64,000 nucleotides of DNA from Arthrobacter burdickii (GCF_030433645.1 NZ_JAROCG010000002.1:124001-188000); one strand, 5' to 3'; shown: positions 51,159-60,871, numbered from the stretch's first letter. Numbers and translations are program-made. Notes: a model not told the origin generated them from the sequence alone.

Positions 51159-52190
51159 ATGGCTGGAGCGCGGGCTGTGCCCTCTATCTATGATGTCGCA
51201 CGCGTGGCCGGGGTCTCGGCGTCGACCGTGTCGCGGGCTTTCGCACGCCCCGGCCGCGTCAGCCACCAGACCGCCCAGCGGGTCTTCGCCGCCGCCGAAG
51301 AGGTGGGCTACCGGTCCACGCATGTCACCGGCAGCCCACGGCCCGGTACCGCCCGCACGTCCATGATCGCCCTGGTCATCGCCGACATCCGGAACCCGGT
51401 GTACGCGGACATGGTGCGGGGCGCGGAGGCCGCGGCAGCCGAGGCGGGCTACACGATGCTGCTCGCCCATACCCAGGAGTCCGACCGCAAGGAACGCCAG
51501 GCACTGGAGCGCGCCATGCCCAGCGTGGACGGGATCGTGCTCTCCAGTTCCCGCATGTCCGACTCCGCGATCCGGATGCTGGCCAAGCAGAAGCCCATGA
51601 TCGTGATGAACCGGGCGGTGACCGACGTCGCGAGCGTCGTACCGGACAACCCGCGGGGCATCCGACGGGCGGCGGAGCACCTCGGAGAGCTGGGCCACCG
51701 CACCATCACCTACCTCGCGGGCCCGGAGGCGTCGTGGGCGGACGGGATGCGCTGGCGGTCCCTGCGGGAGGCCGGGATGGAACTCGAGCTTACGATCCGC
51801 CGCAGTACCTCCCACCTGCCGACCATCCAGGGCGGTGAGGAAGCCGCCGCAGAATGGCTGCACCAGCCAACACCGGCGGTCATCGCCTACAACGATCAGA
51901 TGGCGATCGGCTTCGTCCGCGCGCTGCGCCGCCAGGGGGTCAGCGTGCCGGGGGATGTCAGCGTCGTCGGTTTCGACAACAGCTACGGTGCCGCGCTCGT
52001 CACGCCGGCCCTCACGACGGTCGAGGCACCGCTGTACTCGCTCGGCGCCACCGCGGTGAACAACCTGCTGGCATTCTCGGCCGGCGCCGTCTCCCAGTCG
52101 AACAAGCTCGTGGTCCTGCCCACGCGGCTCGTGGTCCGCGATTCCACCGCCCCGGCGACGGAGAAGGGCACGACGACGAAGCGTCGGTGA
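51159..52190 (+). CDS. LacI-family regulator of the hexuronate operon
   Basis: A 343-residue repressor. ATG 51159 follows GGAGGTGG. The helix-turn-helix is PSIYDVARVAGVSASTVSRA near residue 10. The sensor begins MIALVIADIRNPVYADMVRG and has AYNDQMAIGFVRALRRQGV and VVGFDNSYGAALVTPALTTV. It lies 81 bases before uxaC in the same direction, with a matching 14-bp site before each of the two genes, so it very likely represses the uronate genes and itself until an intermediate binds. Confidence 0.92.
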   Translation: MAGARAVPSIYDVARVAGVSASTVSRAFARPGRVSHQTAQRVFAAAEEVGYRSTHVTGSPRPGTARTSMIALVIADIRNPVYADMVRGAEAAAAEAGYTMLLAHTQESDRKERQALERAMPSVDGIVLSSSRMSDSAIRMLAKQKPMIVMNRAVTDVASVVPDNPRGIRRAAEHLGELGHRTITYLAGPEASWADGMRWRSLREAGMELELTIRRSTSHLPTIQGGEEAAAEWLHQPTPAVIAYNDQMAIGFVRALRRQGVSVPGDVSVVGFDNSYGAALVTPALTTVEAPLYSLGATAVNNLLAFSAGAVSQSNKLVVLPTRLVVRDSTAPATEKGTTTKRR

Positions 52191-52215
52191 CGCCTGCAAC
52201 ACCGTTCGTGTTTTC

Positions 52216-52230
52216 TGCCAACAAATGGCA
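52216..52230. promoter_or_regulatory. LacI operator candidate before uxaC
   Basis: TGCCA-ACAAA-TGGCA is a perfect 5-bp inverted repeat with a 5-bp spacer, 41 bases upstream of the uxaC start. Its reverse complement is repeated with one change at 51067-51080. Confidence 0.6.
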
Positions 52231-52271
52231 ACTCCTTGGTCGCACGACGGGTGCATCGACACGATGAAGCC

Positions 52272-53672
52272 ATGCCTATCTCGATCGCAACCGAACCAGA
52301 CCGGCTCCTTCCAGCGGATCCCGGCACCCGCCGGATCGCGCGTGGACTGCTCGACCTCGTCGAGCAGCTCCCCATCATCTCGCCCCATGGCCACGTCGAT
52401 GCCGCCGTGTTCGCCGACGACCTGCCGTTCCGGGACCCGGCGACGCTGCTGGTCACACCCGACCACTACGTCACCCGCCTGATCCACTCCAGCGGCGTCC
52501 CGCTCGAGCGCCTGCGGATCCATGAGAACTCCTCGGCCCGCGACGTCTGGCGGGAGTTCTGCGCGGCGTGGCCGCTCTTCGAGGGCACCGCCTCCGGGTA
52601 CTGGTTGAGGTCCGAGTTCTCCCACGTCTTCGGCCTCGAGGATGAGCTCTCCGCCGACACCTCCGACGCGTCGTTCGACACCATCCGTGCGCGCCTCGCC
52701 GAGCCGGGGTTCCGTCCCCGGACGCTCTTCACGCAGTTCAACATCGAGGTCCTCGCGACCACGGACGATCCGCTGGACGACCTCGCGCACCATGCCGCGC
52801 TCGCGGCGGACGAGTCCTTTCCCGGCCGCGTCCTGCCGACGTTCCGGCCGGACGCCTACACCAACCTCGCCCACCCTGCCTGGATCGAGAACGTGGACCG
52901 GCTCATCAGCACGGCGGGCGACGGCGCCACCGGTTACGCCGGTTACCTCGCCGCACTGGAGAACCGCCGGCAGTACTTCATCGACCACGGAGCGGTCTCG
53001 GCCGACCACGGTGTGCACACCCCGCGCACGCTCAAGCTGGAGTGCTCGGAAGCCGAGGAGATTTTGACCCGGGCGCGCCGTGGCGAGCGGAGGGACGGTG
53101 ACCGAGAGCGCTTCGAGGCGCACATGCTGTACGAGATGGCCCGGATGTCCGTGCAGGACGGACTGGTGATGACCATCCACCCGGGGTCGTTCCGCAACCA
53201 CCACCTGCCCACGTTCGAGAAATTCGGGGCCGACACCGGCCACGACATCCCCATACCCGTGAGCTACACCGAAGCCATCCGGCCGGTCCTCCAGGATTTC
53301 GGCACCGCCAAGAACTTCCACCTGATCCTGTTCACGCTCGACGAGACCGTGTTCTCCCGGGAACTCGCGCCGCTGGCCGGCTTCTACCCGGCCGTGCACA
53401 TCGGCGCCCCGTGGTGGTTCCTGGACGCACCGGACGCGATGCTGCGCTTCCGCTCGGCCGTCACCGAGACGGCCGGTTTCTCGCGCTCGTCGGGCTTCAT
53501 CGACGACACGCGCGCCTTCTGCTCCATCCCGGCACGCCATGACGCGTCCCGTCGCATCGAAGCCTCGTTCCTGGCCCGCCTCGTCGCCGAGCACCGCGTC
53601 TCCGAGTCCCGGGCCGCCGAACTGATCGTCGACGTCGTGGACCGCGCACCGCGCAGGGCGTTCAAGCTGTGA
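52272..53672 (+). CDS. uxaC: Glucuronate isomerase
   Basis: A 466-residue UxaC-family enzyme that converts D-glucuronate to D-fructuronate (and galacturonate to tagaturonate). LPIISPHGHVDA near residue 30 provides the metal-binding His pair. LRIHENSSARDVWREFC, TFRPDAYTN, MTIHPGSFRNHH and GAPWWFLD are strongly characteristic, and GFIDDTRAFCSIPARHD lies near the C-terminus. The ribosome site is weak. It overlaps uxuB by 4 bases. Confidence 0.95.
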   Translation: MPISIATEPDRLLPADPGTRRIARGLLDLVEQLPIISPHGHVDAAVFADDLPFRDPATLLVTPDHYVTRLIHSSGVPLERLRIHENSSARDVWREFCAAWPLFEGTASGYWLRSEFSHVFGLEDELSADTSDASFDTIRARLAEPGFRPRTLFTQFNIEVLATTDDPLDDLAHHAALAADESFPGRVLPTFRPDAYTNLAHPAWIENVDRLISTAGDGATGYAGYLAALENRRQYFIDHGAVSADHGVHTPRTLKLECSEAEEILTRARRGERRDGDRERFEAHMLYEMARMSVQDGLVMTIHPGSFRNHHLPTFEKFGADTGHDIPIPVSYTEAIRPVLQDFGTAKNFHLILFTLDETVFSRELAPLAGFYPAVHIGAPWWFLDAPDAMLRFRSAVTETAGFSRSSGFIDDTRAFCSIPARHDASRRIEASFLARLVAEHRVSESRAAELIVDVVDRAPRRAFKL

Positions 53673-55102
53673 GGAGCCTGACGAACCTCCCGGACCTCAC
53701 GCGCACGACGACGGATGCCGGCGCTCCGGCACCCGTCCGCATGGTGCACCTCGGGCTCGGCGCCTTCCACCGATCCCACCAGGCCTGGTACACGGCCGCA
53801 GCGGATCCCGACCACGAGTGGGGCATCGCCGCCTTCACGGGGCGGAGCCCCGACGCCGCCGAGGTCCTCGCCGCCCAGGACGGGCTCTACACGCTCGTCG
53901 AACGTGATGACGCGGGGGACCGGTTCGAGGTGGTCGGCAGCATCAGCGCGGCGCACCACGGCGGCGACGTCGGCGAGCTCGCCCGGCTGATCGCCTCACC
54001 GGGAACCGCCGTCGTGACCCTGACCATCACCGAGCCCGCATACCACCTCGGTTCGGACGGGCTGCTCGATTCCGCCTCGTCCGTGGTGGCGCAGGACCTC
54101 GAGGTCCTCCGGTCATGGCAGCAGGCACGGACCGGCGCCGCGTCCGGGACTCCGCTCGATCCGCCGGGGCAACTGGCAACGGCCGGCGCACGCCTGGTGG
54201 TGGGCTTCGACGCCCGACGCCACGCCGGTGGCGGTCCGCTCGCCGTCGTGTCCTGCGACAACCTGAGTTCCAACGGCACAGCCGCCGCGGAAACCATCCT
54301 CGGTTTCGCCCGCCCGATCTCCGAGGAGCTCGCCGTGTGGATCACCGACAACGTCTCCTTCGTCGATTCGTCGATCGACAGGATCACCCCGCGCACCACG
54401 GAGGCCGACGTCGACCTCGTCGCCGAGGCGACCGGTTTCCGCGACCTGGCCCCGGTGGTCACCGAACCGTTCCACAACTGGATCCTCTCCGGAGCGTTCC
54501 CGGCCGGCCGCCCCGCATGGGAGCGTGCGGGTGCGGTCTTCACGGAGCGGATCGAGCCCTTCGAGCAGCGGAAGCTGTGGCTGCTCAACGGAGCCCATTC
54601 GCTGCTGGCCTATGCCGGCCAGCTGCGCGGGCACGAGACCGTGGCGGACGCCGTCGCGGACACCCGCTGCGCGGCCTGGCTCGAGGACTTCTGGGACGAA
54701 GCCTCGCACCACCTCACCGAACCGGGGCTCGACGTGCCCGGCTACCGTGCGGCCCTGCAGGAGAGGTTTTCCAACAGTCGGATCCGGCACCAGCTGTCCC
54801 AGATCGCGGCCGAGGGCTCGAGCAAGCTGCGCATGAGGGCCGTCCCCGTCCTGCTCGCCGAACGGAAGGCCGGCCGCACGGGACGTGCCTCGGCCCGGAT
54901 CATCGCCGCCTGGATCGATCAGCTGCTCGCGGACGGGGCGGCACGCAAGCCCGTCGCCGACGCTGCTGCCGGCACCATCGAACGCATCCTGGCGGGTGAC
55001 CCTGACGACGTGACGGCAGGGCTGGTGCGGTTCCTCGACGACCGGCTGGACGACGACGTCGTCGCCCTGGTGCACAGCCTCCGCACTTCCTGGCGGGCCT
55101 GA
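53669..55102 (+). CDS. uxuB: D-fructuronate reductase (mannonate oxidoreductase)
   Basis: A 477-residue member of the long-chain mannitol dehydrogenase family, starting at a GTG that overlaps the uxaC stop (GTGA). [15 protein letters not shown] near residue 28 is the coenzyme region. SCDNLSSNG, the family motif ITPRTTE and catalytic [14 protein letters not shown] near 305 (Lys and His) are visible. In this operon it should reduce D-fructuronate to D-mannonate. Tagaturonate reductase is the alternative, but the ManD-type gene downstream favours mannonate. Confidence 0.93.
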   Translation: MRSLTNLPDLTRTTTDAGAPAPVRMVHLGLGAFHRSHQAWYTAAADPDHEWGIAAFTGRSPDAAEVLAAQDGLYTLVERDDAGDRFEVVGSISAAHHGGDVGELARLIASPGTAVVTLTITEPAYHLGSDGLLDSASSVVAQDLEVLRSWQQARTGAASGTPLDPPGQLATAGARLVVGFDARRHAGGGPLAVVSCDNLSSNGTAAAETILGFARPISEELAVWITDNVSFVDSSIDRITPRTTEADVDLVAEATGFRDLAPVVTEPFHNWILSGAFPAGRPAWERAGAVFTERIEPFEQRKLWLLNGAHSLLAYAGQLRGHETVADAVADTRCAAWLEDFWDEASHHLTEPGLDVPGYRAALQERFSNSRIRHQLSQIAAEGSSKLRMRAVPVLLAERKAGRTGRASARIIAAWIDQLLADGAARKPVADAAAGTIERILAGDPDDVTAGLVRFLDDRLDDDVVALVHSLRTSWRA

Positions 55103-55158
55103 TGGGCCCGCATCCAACCGACCAGGCACGCCGTGCCAATGCATTCGAAGGGAACATC

Positions 55159-56388
55159 GTGAAAATCATCGCCGCCGAGGTCATCGTGACCAGTCCGAGC
55201 CGGAACTTCGTGACACTGAAGATCACCACCGACGAGGGAATCACGGGTCTCGGGGACGCCACCCTGAACGGCCGGGAACTGGCCGTTGCGTCCTACCTGA
55301 ACGACCACGTGACCCAGCTGCTGATCAACCGGGATCCGCACCGCATCGAGGACACCTGGCAGTTCCTCTACCGCAGCGCCTACTGGCGTCGCGGCCCGGT
55401 GACCATGGCCGCGATCGCCGCCGTGGACATGGCGCTCTGGGACATCAAGGGCAAGGCCGCCGGTATGCCGGTCTACCAGCTGCTCGGAGGTGCCTCGCGG
55501 ACGGCGCTGCGGACCTACGGGCACGCTTCCGGCCGGGACATCCCCGAACTGTTCGACTCGATCCGGCAGCACCTCGAGGAGGGCTACAAGTCCATCCGCG
55601 TGCAGTCCTCGGTGCCGGGCATCACGGCCCTGTACGGGGTGGCGGCGCAGGCCCAGGCCACCGGGGAGCGCTACGACTTCGAGCCCGCCGGCCGCGGCGC
55701 CCAGCCCACCGAGGAGGACTGGGACACCCGGGCCTACCTGCGGCACGTGCCGACCGTGTTCGAGGCCGTCCGCAACGAGTTCGGCCCCGAGCTGCCCCTG
55801 CTGCACGACGGCCACCACCGCATGACGCCGATCCAGGCCGCAAAGCTCGGCAAGTCGCTGGAACCCTACGACCTGTTCTGGTTGGAGGACGTGACTCCGG
55901 CCGAGAACCAGGAGGCGTTCCGGCTGATCCGCCAGCACACCACCACCCCGCTGGCCGTGGGGGAGATCTTCAACACCGTCTTCGACTTCCAGACGCTCAT
56001 CAAGGAACAGCTGATCGATTACGTGCGGGCCGCGTCCACGCACTTCGGCGGGATCTCGCCGCTGAAGAAGGTCATGGACTACGCCGCGCAGTACCAGATC
56101 AAGTCCGGGTTCCACGGGCCCACCGACGTCTCACCCGTGGGCCTCGCCGCGCAGTCCCACGTGGGACTGGCGATCCACAACTTCGGCATCCAGGAGTACA
56201 TGGAGCACAGCGCGAAGACCAACACCGTGTTCGAGCAGTCCATGACCTTCACCGACGGCTACCTGCACCCCGGCGACAAGCCGGGCCTCGGCGTCGAACT
56301 CAACGAGGAAGCAGCCGCATCCTTCCCCTACCAGCAGGCCTACCTGCCCTACAACCGTCTCAGCGACGGCACCGTCCACGACTGGTGA
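55159..56388 (+). CDS. manD: D-mannonate dehydratase, enolase superfamily (ManD/RspA type)
   Basis: A 409-residue enolase-superfamily dehydratase converting D-mannonate to 2-keto-3-deoxygluconate. GTG 55159 follows GAAGGGA. The capping domain opens with [16 protein letters not shown]; the barrel has [13 protein letters not shown], with the first metal Asp and the catalytic His, [26 protein letters not shown] and [10 protein letters not shown]. These match ManD rather than the unrelated UxuA fold usual in uxu operons. Some family members are poorly active on mannonate, so the context is important. Confidence 0.9.
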   Translation: MKIIAAEVIVTSPSRNFVTLKITTDEGITGLGDATLNGRELAVASYLNDHVTQLLINRDPHRIEDTWQFLYRSAYWRRGPVTMAAIAAVDMALWDIKGKAAGMPVYQLLGGASRTALRTYGHASGRDIPELFDSIRQHLEEGYKSIRVQSSVPGITALYGVAAQAQATGERYDFEPAGRGAQPTEEDWDTRAYLRHVPTVFEAVRNEFGPELPLLHDGHHRMTPIQAAKLGKSLEPYDLFWLEDVTPAENQEAFRLIRQHTTTPLAVGEIFNTVFDFQTLIKEQLIDYVRAASTHFGGISPLKKVMDYAAQYQIKSGFHGPTDVSPVGLAAQSHVGLAIHNFGIQEYMEHSAKTNTVFEQSMTFTDGYLHPGDKPGLGVELNEEAAASFPYQQAYLPYNRLSDGTVHDW

Positions 56389-56393
56389 AGGCT

Positions 56394-56897
56394 ATGAAGA
56401 TCGTGGTGATGGGCGTCTCCGGCTGCGGCAAGAGCACCGTGGGCGCGCTGCTCGCCGATCACCACGGTGCGCCGTTCCTCGACGGCGACTCGCTGCACCC
56501 GCAGCGCAACGTGGACAAGATGGCTGCGGGAACCCCGCTCGACGACGCCGACCGGCAGCCCTGGCTCGAGGAGATCGGGCGGCGGTTCGCAGCTGCCGGT
56601 CCGGAGCCGCTCGTCATTGCGTGCAGTGCGCTGAAGAGGGCGTACCGCACCACCATCCGCGGAGGCGCGCCAGATGTGCGGTTCGTCCACCTGCACGGCA
56701 CGGTGGACCTGCTGGCGGAGCGCCTGGCAGCCCGGCCGGGACACTTCATGCCGGCCTCGCTCCTGCGGTCCCAGCTGCAGACGCTCGAACCCCTCGGGCC
56801 GGACGAGACCGGGATAGTGCTGGACATCTCGGCGACACCCGCAGTCCTCGCGCGTCGGGCGGCTGCATGGCTGGAGGCGGGTGTGAGCGCAGCCTGA
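56394..56897 (+). CDS. gntK: Gluconokinase
   Basis: A 167-residue P-loop kinase of the thermoresistant gluconokinase family. Walker A GVSGCGKST is near residue 8, the substrate loop FLDGDSLHPQRNVDKMAAGTPL follows, and ACSALKRAYR and RPGHFMPASLLRSQ are diagnostic. It starts 6 bases after the ManD stop. A 2-keto-3-deoxygluconate kinase would be expected at this place, so it either phosphorylates gluconate in parallel or is recruited for a related acid. Confidence 0.93.
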   Translation: MKIVVMGVSGCGKSTVGALLADHHGAPFLDGDSLHPQRNVDKMAAGTPLDDADRQPWLEEIGRRFAAAGPEPLVIACSALKRAYRTTIRGGAPDVRFVHLHGTVDLLAERLAARPGHFMPASLLRSQLQTLEPLGPDETGIVLDISATPAVLARRAAAWLEAGVSAA

Positions 56898-56979
56898 GCG
56901 GTGCTCCCTCGTGACCGTGAGCGTCGCAGCCATGGCCGGATCGATGATCCCCTGACGGCGCCGGACCGACGGCCGGCAG

Positions 56980-57723
56980 CTAGGCGCGATGCGCGAGTTC
57001 CATGAACATCGTCGAGTGCAGGCTGTCCACGTGCGCGTGGGCGATCGCGACTGCTCGAACGACGTCGCGCCTCCGCAGCGCAGCCACCAGTGCGACGTGG
57101 TCCCCGTTGGCGCGGTGAAGCGCATCGATGGGGTACGGGACGAAGTGCTCGTACAGCTCGCCCAGGGCTGCGGAATGCATGGCGGTAGCCGCACCGAGGT
57201 GTGACGCGGCGGCGACGGACCGATGGAATTCATCATCGGCCTGGTGGTATTCGGACCAGTTGGTGGCCGTCGCCATGCGCTGCGTGAGTGCCTCCAGCGC
57301 CTCGAGTTCGTCCTCCGTCGCGTTGACGGCGGCGAAGTGGGTGACAGCACATTCGGCGAGGAGGCGCCGGTCCACGAGGTCATGGACGGCCGCGGCATCC
57401 GGCAATCCAAGGGACAATCTCTCGATGGCAGCTGCGGGAGGATCAGCCGCGACGAAGGTTCCGCCGTCACGCCCCCGACGCCGGACCACGATTCCCTCCT
57501 CTGCGAGGCTGGCCATTGCGCGCCGGGCCGTCATCGGGCTCACCGAGAGCCCCAGCGCGATGTCGTTCTGGTCCGGCAGTCGTTCGCCCGGCTGTAGAAG
57601 ACCGAGCGAGATGGAGGCGGCGATGCGGGCGCGGACGGCGTCGATCGCACTGCGCCGCCCGTGCGCAGGCGGCACGTGGGACGGCGGTGCCGCGCCCACC
57701 GGTTCCCGCAATCCATCGGTCAT
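56980..57723 (-). CDS. GntR-family regulator with FCD domain
   Basis: A 247-residue FadR-type repressor. Residues about 25-90 form the winged helix (LPDQNDIALGLSVSPMTARRAM, then RRGRDGGTFVA). The FCD domain spans about 105-235 with the metal-site pattern ADDEFHRSVAAAS near 165 and His residues further on. It is divergent from the nitrilase/permease operon; the operator candidate in that promoter is probably its target. Confidence 0.92.
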   Translation of the reverse strand: MTDGLREPVGAAPPSHVPPAHGRRSAIDAVRARIAASISLGLLQPGERLPDQNDIALGLSVSPMTARRAMASLAEEGIVVRRRGRDGGTFVAADPPAAAIERLSLGLPDAAAVHDLVDRRLLAECAVTHFAAVNATEDELEALEALTQRMATATNWSEYHQADDEFHRSVAAASHLGAATAMHSAALGELYEHFVPYPIDALHRANGDHVALVAALRRRDVVRAVAIAHAHVDSLHSTMFMELAHRA

Positions 57724-57748
57724 GTTCTTCCCCTTCCGACGCTCCGTC

Positions 57749-57776
57749 TTGATAATAGTTCAAAGTGAGCTAATAT
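57749..57776 (+). promoter_or_regulatory. Promoter of the nitrilase operon with operator in its spacer
   Basis: TTGATA (57749-57754), 16 bases, TAATAT (57771-57776) form a strong promoter. AATAGTTC (57754-57761) and GAGCTAAT (57767-57774), a 6/8 inverted repeat around AAAGT, fill the spacer and touch the -10 box, ideal for repression by the divergent GntR protein. Confidence 0.6.
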
Positions 57777-57810
57777 TGCGTGAGCCCCGTCACTGCAAGC
57801 CAAGGCCGCC

Positions 57811-58695
57811 ATGTCACAGCCCCTTCCGATCCTCGCAGTCCAGTCCGAACCGATCGCGATCGGTGAGCCGCTCTCGGTCTTCGCCACTCAGGCTTCCGAC
57901 GCCGTCGCGGCGCATCCCGGAACCCGACTCCTCGTCTACCCCGAACTACACCTGTTCGGTGACGGCTACCCCGACCAGGCGCGCACGGAAGCGCTCCAGG
58001 AATCGGCGCAGCCTCTCGATGGGCCCCTCGTGCAGGAGCTCGCACAGCTCGCCGGCGACCTCGGTGTGTGGCTGGTGCCCGGAAGCATCTGCGAGCGCGG
58101 GCCCGAGGGGCAGCTGTTCAATACCGCGCTCGTGTTCTCCCCGCAGGGCGAGCTCGAGGCGAGCTACCGGAAGATCTTCCCCTGGCGTCCCTACGAGCCG
58201 TACGACCCCGGAGACTCCTTCGTCACCGTCGACCTCGAGGGCTACGGCCGCGCCGGACTGTCCATCTGCTACGACGCATGGTTCCCCGAAGTGACCCGCC
58301 AGCTCGCATGGCTCGGCGCGGACGTGATCCTCAACGTCGTCAAGACCACCACCGAGGACCGCGAGCATGAGCTGGTTCTCGCCCGGGCCAACGCCATCGT
58401 TAACCAGGTGTTCATCGTCAGCGTCAACTGCGCCGGCCCCACCGGGCGCGGTCAGAGCCTCATCGTCGACCCGGAGGGCGCGATCCTCGAGTCCATCGAC
58501 CACGACGGTACCGGGATGATGGCGGCTACTCTCGACCTGTCGCGCATCGACTACGTGCGCACACATGGCACCGCCGGGCTGAACCGCATGTGGTCCCAGT
58601 TCCGCGCCCACGAAACCCCGATCGAGCTCCCGATGTACTCCGGCCGCATCGATCCCGCCACCTGGACCCCCGCGTCCACTGCTCGTCAGGACTAG
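57811..58695 (+). CDS. Carbon-nitrogen hydrolase (nitrilase superfamily)
   Basis: A 294-residue amidase-type enzyme. The catalytic triad is visible: Glu in LLVYPELHLFG, Lys in ASYRKIFPWRPYEPY and Cys in LSICYDAWFPE. It is one of two nitrilase-superfamily genes flanking a permease in one operon, so it probably hydrolyses an amide or carbamoyl group of the imported compound. Nitrile hydrolysis is less likely from the motif type. The ribosome site is weak. Confidence 0.92.
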   Translation: MSQPLPILAVQSEPIAIGEPLSVFATQASDAVAAHPGTRLLVYPELHLFGDGYPDQARTEALQESAQPLDGPLVQELAQLAGDLGVWLVPGSICERGPEGQLFNTALVFSPQGELEASYRKIFPWRPYEPYDPGDSFVTVDLEGYGRAGLSICYDAWFPEVTRQLAWLGADVILNVVKTTTEDREHELVLARANAIVNQVFIVSVNCAGPTGRGQSLIVDPEGAILESIDHDGTGMMAATLDLSRIDYVRTHGTAGLNRMWSQFRAHETPIELPMYSGRIDPATWTPASTARQD

Positions 58696-58697
58696 CC

Positions 58698-60044
58698 ATG
58701 CAGACCTCGTCCCAGCTCACCCGCACCCTCCGGCTGCCCTCGCTCGTCCTGTTCGGGCTCGCCTACCTCACACCCCTGATCGTCCTGGCGATCTTCGGCG
58801 TCATCGCCGAGGCAACCGGCGGTGCATCCCCGTCGGCCTACCTCCTCGCGCTCCTCGCGATGCTCTTCACTGCCCACAGTTACGGACGCATGGCCGTTGC
58901 GTTCCCCGTTGCGGGTTCCGCCTATACGTACGTGCGGCGGACCATCGACGCCCGCGTCGGGTTCCTTGTCGGGTGGGCCATCCTGCTCGACTATCTCTTC
59001 CTGCCGATGGTCATCTGGCTCATCGGCGGGTCCTACCTCACCGCGCAGTTCCCCGGCACGCCGATCTGGGTGTGGATCCTGGCCTTCGTGCTCGTGACCA
59101 CCGTGCTCAACGTCATCGGGATCCGGGTCGCCGAGAAGGCGAACTACCTCCTGATGGCGTTCCAGCTGCTCGTCATCGGCATCTTCGTGGCGCTGACCAT
59201 CGGGACCCTCGTGAGCACGTCGGGCGCCGGCGCGCTGGTGAGCTCCGAACCCTTCATCAACCCGACGGCGAACCTCGGTACAATCGCTGCCGGTGCGGCT
59301 ATCGCCGCCTATTCCTTCCTGGGGTTCGACGCTGTCACGACCCTCACCGAGGAGACCGTGGAGCCGAAGAAGACCATGCCGCGCGCCATCATGCTCATCG
59401 CGCTGATCGGCGGCGCCATCTTCGTGTCCGTCTCCTACGTGACCCAGCTGATCCGCCCCGGTGGCACGTTCGAGGATTCGGCCTCACTCGCCTCCGACAT
59501 CGCCCTGCAGATCGGCGGCCAGCTCTTCGGCGCGATCTTCCTTGCGGGCCTCGTCGTCGCGCAGTTCGCCTCAGGTCTCGCCGCCCAGGCCAGCGCATCC
59601 CGACTGCTCTACGCGATGGGCCGCGACGCCGTGCTGCCGCGGAAGGTGTTCGGCTACCTTCACGACCGCTTCCGCACGCCGGTGGTCAACCTCGTCATCA
59701 CGGGCATCGTGGGACTCGTGGCGGTCTTCCTCGATGTCGCCACGTCCACCTCGTTCATCAACTTCGGTGCCTTCACCGCGTTCACCCTTGTCAACGTCTC
59801 CGTCATCGCCTACTACCTGCGCGAGAAGCGGACCGGGCGCAGCCTGAACCCCTTCTCCTATCTGGTGATCCCCGCCGTCGGCGCCGTGGTCGACGCCTTC
59901 CTGCTCACCCAGCTCGACCCCACGGCGATCACGCTCGGGCTCGTCTGGCTCGCGATCGGCATCCTCGTGCTCGCCGTCATCACACGCGGCTTCCGCTCCG
60001 CACCACCCGAACTGGCGTCGGTGGAGAAGGAAGTCGTTTCATAG
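58698..60044 (+). CDS. APC-family amino acid/amine permease
   Basis: A 448-residue membrane transporter with about 12 hydrophobic helices. LPSLVLFGLAYLTPLIVLAIFG is helix 1, and AYSFLGFDAVTTLTEETVEPKK near residue 215 is the conserved APC loop after helix 6. It starts 3 bases after the upstream nitrilase stop and ends 5 bases before the next, so it is plainly the uptake system for their substrate, probably an amino acid, amine or an amide of one. Confidence 0.93.
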   Translation: MQTSSQLTRTLRLPSLVLFGLAYLTPLIVLAIFGVIAEATGGASPSAYLLALLAMLFTAHSYGRMAVAFPVAGSAYTYVRRTIDARVGFLVGWAILLDYLFLPMVIWLIGGSYLTAQFPGTPIWVWILAFVLVTTVLNVIGIRVAEKANYLLMAFQLLVIGIFVALTIGTLVSTSGAGALVSSEPFINPTANLGTIAAGAAIAAYSFLGFDAVTTLTEETVEPKKTMPRAIMLIALIGGAIFVSVSYVTQLIRPGGTFEDSASLASDIALQIGGQLFGAIFLAGLVVAQFASGLAAQASASRLLYAMGRDAVLPRKVFGYLHDRFRTPVVNLVITGIVGLVAVFLDVATSTSFINFGAFTAFTLVNVSVIAYYLREKRTGRSLNPFSYLVIPAVGAVVDAFLLTQLDPTAITLGLVWLAIGILVLAVITRGFRSAPPELASVEKEVVS

Positions 60045-60049
60045 GAGGT

Positions 60050-60829
60050 ATGCGCATCACCCTCGGGCAGCTCGCGTCCGGCCCGGACACCGCAGCGAAC
60101 CTCGCCCGGATGGAGGAGGTCGCTGCCGCGGCGGCCGACGCGGGCTCCACCCTCGCGGTCTTCCCCGAGTACGCGAGCTACGAGAAGAGCCGGGTGGACA
60201 GTTCGTTCGTCGCGGCCGCGGAACCGCTCGACGGCGACGTGGTCCGGGCGCTCGCGGCAATGGCGCGTCGGCACCGGATCACGGTGGTGGCAGGGGTGAT
60301 CGAGACCTCCGAGGAACACGAGCGTGCCTACAACACCATCGTCGCGCTGGACCCCACCGGGTCCCTGGTCGCGGCCTACCGCAAGATCCACCTCTTCGAC
60401 AGCCAGGGCTTCCATGAGTCCCGGCACATCAGACCGGCGCCCGACGTCGGACCCGTGACCTTTCCCCTGGACGGCACCGTCGTCGGACTGCTCACCTGCT
60501 ACGACCTGCGGTTCCCGGGAGTGGCCCGGGCGCTGGCGGACGCGGGAGCGCAGGTGGTCCTGGCGCCGTCGTCGTGGGTGCCGGGACCGGGCAAGACGGA
60601 CCAGTGGGATGTGCTGCTCCGTGCGCGTGCGCTCGACAACGGCGTATTCGTCGCGGGTGTGTCCCAGGCCGAGCCGGTGTCGATCGGCCGGAGCATCGTG
60701 GCCGGGCCACTCGGAGGGGTATTGGGCTCGTGCGGCCCGGCGGAGGACGTCCTGACCGTGGACCTGCACCTCGGGGCTGTCACGGACGCCCGCCGGCAGT
60801 TCCCCCTGGCGGAGCAGCGCCGGGTGTAG
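60050..60829 (+). CDS. Carbon-nitrogen hydrolase (nitrilase superfamily)
   Basis: A 259-residue omega-amidase/Nit2-like hydrolase. Triad: Glu in LAVFPEYASYEK, Lys in AAYRKIHLFDSQ and Cys in LLTCYDLRFPG. The only strong Shine-Dalgarno, AGGAGG, overlaps the upstream stop and leaves just 1 base before the ATG, which is too close by normal rules; translation may depend on coupling. It ends the operon and differs clearly from the first nitrilase, so the two probably act in sequence. Confidence 0.92.
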   Translation: MRITLGQLASGPDTAANLARMEEVAAAAADAGSTLAVFPEYASYEKSRVDSSFVAAAEPLDGDVVRALAAMARRHRITVVAGVIETSEEHERAYNTIVALDPTGSLVAAYRKIHLFDSQGFHESRHIRPAPDVGPVTFPLDGTVVGLLTCYDLRFPGVARALADAGAQVVLAPSSWVPGPGKTDQWDVLLRARALDNGVFVAGVSQAEPVSIGRSIVAGPLGGVLGSCGPAEDVLTVDLHLGAVTDARRQFPLAEQRRV

Positions 60830-60871
60830 CGGTGATCCTGACGCCGCGTATATGCGGGTGCAGGTGCCCTG

